DNA of 5,516 nt. Origin: JBOGED01 sp050743625. Its GTDB lineage: Bacteria; Actinomycetota; Nitriliruptoria; Euzebyales; Egibacteraceae. The notes beneath the pieces were generated by a model. That model was not told the origin of the DNA. It saw only the letters and a list, made by a program, of their open reading frames with translations, and did no database searches. Positions 5,360-5,516 of the stretch are shown in pieces. The stretch lies in assembly GCA_050743625.1 (NCBI GenBank), contig JBOGED010000425.1, positions 1 to 5,516 of the forward strand, read 5' to 3'. A program made the position numbers and the translations under genes. Position 1 is the stretch's first letter. Every line of letters begins with the position of its first letter.

Positions 5360-5516
5360 ACGCCCGGCAGCGATCGCAGGGACCCGGGGCAGTCGCCAGG
5401 CCGGTGATTGATCCAGTCGATCAGCAACTCTTCGATGCGTTCGGGGGAGGCATCGGGATGGGCGCGGCACAGGTTCTGGCGCATGAGGCTAATCCCCGCA
5501 TCGGCGAGGTCGAGCG
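5356..5516 (-). CDS. Small conserved partner of the nucleotidyltransferase, C-terminal part
   Basis: Only the last 52 residues are in the window; the gene continues beyond position 5516. The peptide begins LDLADAGISLMRQNL and includes RAHPDASPERIEELLIDWI and HRPGD. I recall this layout (LMRQ.LRR.HP.AS..EI...L..WL..RPG) from small conserved proteins of unknown function encoded directly before nucleotidyltransferases of this type in actinobacteria; this is memory of the pattern, not a search. Its TGA overlaps the GTG of the nucleotidyltransferase by 4 bases, so the two are translationally coupled and probably work together. A role as antitoxin or regulatory subunit is a reasonable guess, but the fragment shows no DNA-binding motif. 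Confidence 0.85.
   Translation of the reverse strand, partial: LDLADAGISLMRQNLCRAHPDASPERIEELLIDWINHRPGDCPGSLRSLPGV

Overview
The window looks like chromosomal DNA from a high-GC actinomycete. The metK gene is GC-rich (positions 421-480 hold 47 G/C in 60), it appears to have a leaderless-type promoter, and an alternative start codon (GTG) is used at two gene junctions. I cannot place it to genus. Every gene I can support lies on the minus strand, so the functional order runs from the right end of the window to the left.

Right end (4775-5516): the last 52 residues of a small conserved protein overlap by 4 bases the start of a nucleotidyltransferase of the AbiEii/AbiGii toxin-like superfamily. 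The start of the small gene lies outside the window. Then come about 250 bases (4526-4774) in which I see no gene. Middle (1880-4525): a two-gene unit encodes a 548-residue soluble protein and a 327-residue protein with two N-terminal membrane helices and a long soluble tail. I recognise neither family. The two are separated by one TGA and five further codons in the same reading frame, and sampled GC is much lower than in metK (2101-2160 holds 28 G/C in 60), which suggests acquired DNA. The pair sits between a decayed IS110-type transposase fragment and a toxin-like nucleotidyltransferase, a setting often seen for accessory or defence genes. That role is inference only.

Boundary (1393-1879): no intact gene. 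It holds a fragment of an IS110-type transposase C-terminus (about 1833-1916, plus strand) that overlaps the 3' end of the membrane-protein gene, a 110-base inverted-repeat structure made of two palindromic units (1608-1717), smaller stem-loops, and a probable metK promoter at 1399-1404.

Left part (1-1392): a complete metK (S-adenosylmethionine synthetase), followed on its 3' side by a third copy of the palindromic unit (107-138). I see nothing supportable in positions 1-106. The best leads are the uncharacterised gene pair, the palindromic repeat family on both sides of metK, and the nucleotidyltransferase with its small partner.
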